Program-made: the position numbers and the translations under genes
Part shown: in pieces, positions 58,624 to 64,000 of the stretch
How positions within the stretch are numbered: position 1 is the stretch's first letter
Layout of the letters: every line of letters begins with the position of its first letter
Assembly: GCA_001683735.1 (NCBI GenBank)
Contig: LUGG01000029.1
Location: 1 to 64,000 of the forward strand
From: Grifola frondosa
Taxonomy: Eukaryota; Basidiomycota; Agaricomycetes; Polyporales; Grifolaceae
DNA length: 64,000 bases
Reading direction: 5' to 3'
Notes under the pieces: model-generated
Database searches by the model: none
What the model was told of the DNA's origin: nothing
What the model saw: the letters and a program-made list of their open reading frames with translations, nothing else

Positions 58624-60236
58624 TGATGGCTTCCAGGCCTCTGGTTCGAAATTGGGAGTATTGGTATTGAGCGCGTGCACAATAGTGAGTTGCAAGGACA
58701 TCGTGATGCAAGACATCAGCCATTTGCTGGCCTCATTGCGCATGGAATATGCTCGATGGCCCAGGTGCCGACGCGACACTTGACTATCCTGCTCGCTATT
58801 TGCCATCTGTTCCATGTCTGTGCGCAGCGACTTCGAATTACTAAGTCAAATTCCTCACGTTCCCAGGATTTGTCAGGGCCATATAACATCATGAATCACC
58901 TAATTGTCAAACGTTCAAAGGTACGTCTGTCATCTCGTCAAGTACTTCAACCGCCGGATAACATTGTTAAGTTGTGCAAAACGTTTCCGAAATTCGTGCC
59001 GTAGTGTACAAGCACCTGGTAATTTGTGGTCGAACATGGATACTCATCCAGCGGTCGACATATACTCGAGCCATTATGTTAATCATTCAAGCCTGTCCAC
59101 GGTTCGTGGCCGCCTATTTTCTCCATCTATACAAGGTACCACAATACATCTCTAGGTCAACGTTGGTGTGCCATAATATGGAAAGACATTCAAGCGCTCT
59201 CTCGATAGCAGGGCGCACGTCGGCTTCTGCTGTCAGAGTCTTGACAGATTTGTTACCCGCTTTCTCACTGTGAAGCGTGAGAGATATAGTATCAATTTGT
59301 CATGCACAAGGTGGTATGAGGTGGTATGTATGTTCCGTTTTTCTCCCTGGGGATGAATCTCACTATGATTGCTTGATCGCCAGGTTGCTGCTGTACTATC
59401 CGCGACTTGATGTCAACCTTTCAGGTGACTCTGATTGAGTCCAACGTTGTAAGTGTGTATCGAACGCACGCTGTCACGGCATGACATAACTACGAGATGC
59501 AAGCATACCTGTTCAACGGTAGACAAGAAGCTACATCGGCATGCAAGCCTCTCCGCTTTCCACATCCAGAAGGCATCAGACATGTTGGATCGGTGGTACC
59601 ATGAGGCCTTCGTCCGAACACACCTTAAACCCACCCTCTTCCCCGGCGGGTCTACCTTGGCTGAAGGCCACGATCTCACGATCCAAATACCGTGCAACAC
59701 TTGTAAAAGCTGTCGCATACATTGCTTTCAGAACTGCCGCAAAATACTAGCCGGATTCCTTCCAGGATTCACAGTTCCCTCACTTATTTCACGGGCGACC
59801 TATAAGCAAAGCAGTAACAAGGTCATTTTCATTTAGTTTATGAACCGATCATTTCCCATGTAGTGTGGGATATTCGAACTTCAGTTTGCCTTTTTATGAC
59901 CCACAAGCCGGCTGAGCTGATGCCATGATTTTCAGTTCTCGCCCTCCAAAACTCGCTGGGTCGTAGAGTCCCGTCGTCTGTCTGCGGCAGTTTTCCATCT
60001 CGTATCAGCTATCCTCGTAATTCTATCTAATGTGAGCAGAGTTGTTTATGACTTGGTTCGCCTGAATCTGCGCTGATCCAGGACCGTAGCTCTGTTCCTT
60101 GGAGGGTTGAAACCGAGTCATTAACTACATAGGTAGTCCTCGCGTTATAATTCACCGAGTCGTTGATTCCAGCATGCGCTATGATTTCAGAACAAACTAG
60201 GCGTATTTGGGCTCACGCGGCCGAAAGCGCCGCATC
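58624..60236. other. About 1.6 kb without a recognisable gene
   Basis: A few frames exist (59453-59836 plus, 58675-59004 plus), but none shows a motif or an intron-linked continuation. A short GAGGTGGTATG direct duplication lies near 59317-59330. Confidence 0.4.
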
Positions 60237-62380
60237 ATGCGCCTTTTGCATACCAAGCGAATTACATTCGAGGAGTTTCAGGACATTTCTTCTACACCCC
60301 CACACGCCATACTATCTCACTTGTGGCGCGAAGACGAAGTTTCCCTGCATCATGTTCAGCAACGACAAGATGCCAAAAGGTTACCCGGTTATCACAAGAT
60401 TTTGAACTGCTGTGCAGTTGCACATCTCGAAGGCTACGACTGGGTCTGGGTCGATACCTGCTGCATCGATAAGACCAGCAGCTCCGAGGTGTCAGAGGCG
60501 ATCAACTCGATGTATGCGTGGTACAACAAGTCCCAAGTGTGCTACGCATACTTGGATGATGTGCCGAGAGACCTTGACCATGGCCGGATGGAGACGAACT
60601 TGCGGAACAGCGAGTGGTTCACGCGAGGATGGACTTTGCAGGAGCTGATCGCGCCCGTGCATGTGGTGTTCCTAGCACACGACTGGAGCGAAATTGGGAC
60701 TAGAGCAGAATTAGCGGACGTCATCGCCAACTTCACCGGCATAGATTCTGACCTACTGAAGGGCCGCCCGGTGCGGGTCAGTATTGCACGGCGGATGTCA
60801 TGGGCAGCACATAGGCGTACCACGAAGGAGGAGGACAGGGCGTATTCGCTGATGGGCCTCTTCGGGATCCATATGCCGACGATCTATGGGGAGGGGAAGC
60901 GCGCATTCCTTCGTCTCCAGCACGAAATCATAAAGCGTTCAACGGATCACAGTATCTTTGCATGGGGCTATGGCGAAGGATGGGACTTTCTAGCATGTGA
61001 TCCGTCATCCTTTTCGAACTGGATTTCGGATCCCATCAGCCTGATACCATACGAGACGTTTGCGCAGATTTTCGCCATCGAGCACCCCGAGCACTCCTTG
61101 ACAAATCACGGCATTCGTATCCGGCTGCCCATGCGAGCTGACCATACCGAAGAAGGCAAATACGAAGCCGCATTAGCCTGCTGGAAGTGGGATGACCGAG
61201 GAAGCATGCTTGGGTGCTACCTAACGCTGAGCCGCATAGAAGGCGCAGTGAACCGATATCGGCGAGAGTCTCTAACTTTCAAACAGTATTCTCATGACAA
61301 CACCCAGCAGTTCAAAGCAAGAGACATATATCTCGAGCACAAAGATTACTTACTTGCCGAAACGCTGGACATTCGCAAGGATCCCGACACATGTGCCCGC
61401 GTGTTTCTCGTCGATATAGGAGAACGTCGTTTTGAAGTGATGGAAACAACGCCCCAGAGGATGTGGAGGACAGAATCCGAGACAAAATTGTACTTCACCG
61501 CCGACGGGTGGTTTGAATCGCGCATTTGCGGGGCTGCAGTCATACGGGAGAAGACAACGGGACGGAGGTTGGCGATGGTCCTCGGATTGGATGGATCTCA
61601 AGAGCGCCGATCGCCTCCAAAGCTGGTGATGGACATACTTCCCGAAGACGATACAGAGATCTGGAGGTCGCCGACAGATGAAATCGCAAGGACAATCTGC
61701 CAAATCCACCAGGCATCGTCAGTTACACATGGAAAATTCCTCTCACATGAGGACTCAATGAAGCAGTTCTTTCAGCGTTCTAAGCCCCTTGGGGCGGGGC
61801 TCGTTCACATTACGATTGATGTCCCTCCACATCGCGGAGTTCATGAACCACTGGTCAATACGGTGGAACTACATGTAGACTATGCGCCGCACCTGACTGG
61901 TCTAGAGCTCGAACGCTTCTTAAGCTCGGTCGTGCGGTTCATATTGCAGCAGGACACGTCATCAATTGTGGAGAAGCGCCTGCTGAAATTCAATGAATTT
62001 CAATGGGACGAAGATACTGCGAGTGCCGTTCGTGCACTTGCACGTGGACGCAGGACGAGAAGGAACGGCGGGCAGCCGATACATGGAGGACATATATTGG
62101 GAAGGTGAATCTCCGCAAGGTCCAACCGGCAGATGGCAGCGATCCTGATGTCGTGATCCCTTCTGGAGATGCACTTCTACGAAGTGGAGAGGTAACACGT
62201 GCCATCGCGCATTGGAGCGAAGCCAGGCTACTTGCCAAGACACCAGTGGCAACGTCGCGCGACCCTCGTAAAGAGGAAGCAGATAGGTTGATTGGTATAG
62301 CTGCTAAACGATCGCACTCCAGGACCCAGATTCATAAGCAACGGATTGATAAACGGATAGCCACTAGCTCGAAGCGGTGA
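60237..62380 (+). CDS. HET-domain protein 2
   Basis: From the ATG at 60237: MRLLHTKRITFEEFQDIS, AILSHLWREDEVS, YDWVWVDTCCIDKTSSSEVS, AINSMYAWYNKSQVCYAYLD, WFTRGWTLQELIAPVHVVFL, DRAYSLMGLFGIHMPTIYGE and AFLRLQHEIIKRSTDHSIFA. These are the three HET blocks in about the first 280 residues. A long C-terminal part of unknown fold is shared with HET protein 1 (SLTNHGIRIRLP, RMW, MKQFFQRS, HITIDVPP). Intronless. The frame slips near 62050: RALARGR continues as QDEKERRAADTWRTYIGKV and runs to a stop at 62380 after RSHSRTQIHKQRID, for a total of about 710 residues. HET proteins act in non-self recognition in other fungi; a role here is inference. Confidence 0.88.
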
Positions 62381-62852
62381 TGTTGCAGAGTTCATAGGAG
62401 ATAAAGAGTTGAAGAGCTAGTCTTTGCTCCTTAGTTTGGCATGTTATTCTGCTGGTGAAATACTTACTTTCTGTAGACTCTTGACATAGTATTTGAGTCC
62501 TTGTTGAACCTGTTCCATTCGAGGTCACATTCACTGGATCCTACCGTGTGACGGTGTGCACTTTGTACTCGATTGATCCTCGCCGCTGTAATGTAATTGC
62601 AAACCGAATAGTTGCTTGAGACCAGTGCTACATAAAATGTCCAGGACCTCACTGTGACTCTAAGTGGACGATTTGAACTTGTCCGTCTTTTGGAGAACAA
62701 AACGGGTCTCGATCGTGTTTATCGGGAGATCGATCATCCCAACTTACTTGAGTTTTAAGAAGACACTTTCGGCAGGGTGACTTACTTCAGTTCTATCATC
62801 CAACCTCTCTTGAAAACCTCATTGTCTCAGATACCTCTGAATCAGCATCATC
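62381..62852. other. Intergenic, upstream of paralogue 2
   Basis: Includes CGTGTTTATCGGGAGATCGA near 62714-62733. A related stretch, GCGTTTATCGCCACCGGGAG, occurs before paralogue 3 at about 63719-63738. Confidence 0.5.
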
Positions 62853-63546
62853 ATGAGTCCCGAACCGCGTGTTCTCAGATTTACCAGAGAATATACATCC
62901 ACCGAGATCCCATCCACTGTTGCCTCATTGGAAGAGCAAGATTATCCGATTCCTGAGTACCTCACGTGTTCCAGCTTGAACAGAAAGAGAGTATGTTTGC
63001 CCATCCCGAGTTCTCGAGAGCATTGTGACTGACCTTATATTTGATGCATAGGACTATGCTGCCATTTCAGCGCAGCCTCCACTGGACCTTCTTCCCCGCG
63101 GCCTCATCCCCCATCCACGTACATGGTACCCTCCAACGATGCACTATGGCTGGCGCCTCGATGACGAGCATACAGCGAGAGCAGTGGCATACTATAAGGA
63201 ACATGGGAAAGTTGAGGAGAGGCATGGTGAAGTCGAAGAGGAACATGAGGAAGCCAAAGATGAAAACCTCGACATGAATGTGGACATCTGGCAGGCCGGG
63301 TTTAGACTGATGATCGAACGTGAGTTGGGGCTGCGTTTCAAGGGATACACCCTCCAGACGGCCAGCGGTGTTATGGTCCCAAGCAAGGGGCCAAGCAACG
63401 ACGTTCTGTCGCTGTACAACAACTACTGTCTGGCTCTCGCGGCCCCCAAGTTCCCGGACGATACGGTCGAAAGAATTCAGCAGGTGCTCGGATTCAAGCA
63501 GGACCCAAAGTGGTTCTTGGATATGATCGAGATTTACTGGATCTAA
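62853..63546 (+). CDS. Unnamed paralogous family, member 2
   Basis: Exon 1: MSPEPRVLRFTREYTSTEIP, STVASLEEQDYPIPEYLTCS and SLNRKR, then an intron (GTATGT..ATAG). Exon 2: DYAAISAQPPLDLLPRGLIP, WYPPTMHYGWRLDDEHTARA, and a charged helix (VEERHGEVEEEHEEAKDENL). It ends MIERELGLRFKGYTLQTAS, DVLSLYNNYCLALAAPKFPD and LGFKQDPKWFLDMIEIYWI. Same exon layout as members 1 and 3. The charged helix is longer than in member 1. No recognised family. Soluble, about 210 residues. Confidence 0.65.
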
Positions 63547-63829
63547 ACTCGCGGGGCTGAGCTTAGAACATTGTGTATGTCTCGGGACAAATGTTGTAAA
63601 TCATCGCTGTCTATCAAGACCTTTGTCTATTAAGTAGTAAGAGTGCTACGTAAATGTCCGGAACTGACCAGAGGAAGTAACTCGGCGATTGCAATTTTCG
63701 GAGTACAACAAAATGACCGCGTTTATCGCCACCGGGAGATCGAGCAACCCAACTTCAGTCTTACTCTCAAACAGCTCCCTCTCGAAAATCGTATCTCACC
63801 AACGCCTCAGACACCTTCGACTCAATATC

Positions 63830-64000
63830 ATGTTGTACAACACACGTGTTCATAGATTTACCAGAGACTATGAACCCACCGAGATCCCTCCCACCGTCGT
63901 CTCGAAAGAAAGAGAGAATGACTATCCGATTCCTCAGCACCTAACATACACCAGCTTGAACGAAAAGAAGGTATGTCTATCACTCTGAGTACTCAAGACC
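63830..64000 (+). CDS. Unnamed paralogous family, member 3 (cut by window end)
   Basis: Starts MLYNTRVHRFTRDYEPTEIP, then PTVVSKERENDYPIPQHLTY and TSLNEKK. A donor GTATGT follows at about 63971, just where members 1 and 2 splice. Exon 2 lies beyond the window. The distance to the ATG of member 2 is 977 bp, which points to a recent tandem duplication. Confidence 0.6.

Overview
The window looks like nuclear DNA of an agaricomycete basidiomycete, probably a wood-decay polypore type. The grounds are GC-moderate DNA, genes cut by many introns of about 50-60 bp with GT..AG ends, two HET-domain genes, two basidiomycete DUF6534 membrane-protein genes, an SRPK-like kinase with an HGDLTSSN catalytic loop, cytochrome P450s, and coding on both strands. 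No bacterial, viral or organellar signature was seen.

Layout. 1-4 kb: one small hypothetical gene and a short TATACTGCCCA-type repeat. 4-6 kb (minus): the N-terminal half of a Yta7/ATAD2-type AAA ATPase that stops at an exon end. 6.9-9 kb (minus): a two-RRM hnRNP-like protein. 9.5-12.5 kb (plus): a hypothetical protein, a four-helix membrane protein, and an intact glutaminase subunit of PLP synthase (Pdx2/Sno). 12.8-14.9 kb (minus): HET gene 1. 15.6-16.6 kb: a Ser/Pro-rich protein. 17.1-17.8 kb: an inverted pair of hairpin-containing elements. 18.0-23.6 kb (plus): a large protein built like a SYCP2/Red1-type meiotic axis protein. It is convergent with a p31comet-like (MAD2L1BP) gene at 24.0-25.5 kb. 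26.6-29.1 kb: a secreted serine carboxypeptidase. 29.8-31.7 kb and 44.5-46.5 kb: two DUF6534 membrane proteins. Between them lie an intact P450, an Mch1-like MFS transporter, an SDR oxidoreductase and a decayed sister copy of the P450. 47.2-51 kb: three related coiled-coil genes, two of them in a tandem duplication that includes their upstream DNA. 51.9-52.4 kb: a tandem array whose units each carry a 14-bp perfect hairpin. 53-55.4 kb: SPT4 and BIG1 (divergent) and a UPF0303 protein. 56-64 kb: three paralogues of an unnamed family around an SRPK-like kinase and HET gene 2.

Functional links. The meiotic-axis-like and p31comet-like genes both point to the HORMA-domain network (inference). The P450, MFS and SDR genes could be a small metabolic neighbourhood (inference). 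The HET genes and the unnamed paralogues form a fast-evolving accessory zone.

One property runs through the whole window. Most recognisable genes carry one or more single-base or dinucleotide deletions, often in C/G runs, yet keep coding signal on both sides. SPT4, BIG1, PDX2 and the hnRNP are normally conserved housekeeping genes, so I read most of these frameshifts as sequence or assembly errors rather than gene death. Real pseudogenes are best supported for the P450 relic near 43 kb and the truncated AAA ATPase. Exon ends are read by eye, and start codons of some genes remain uncertain.
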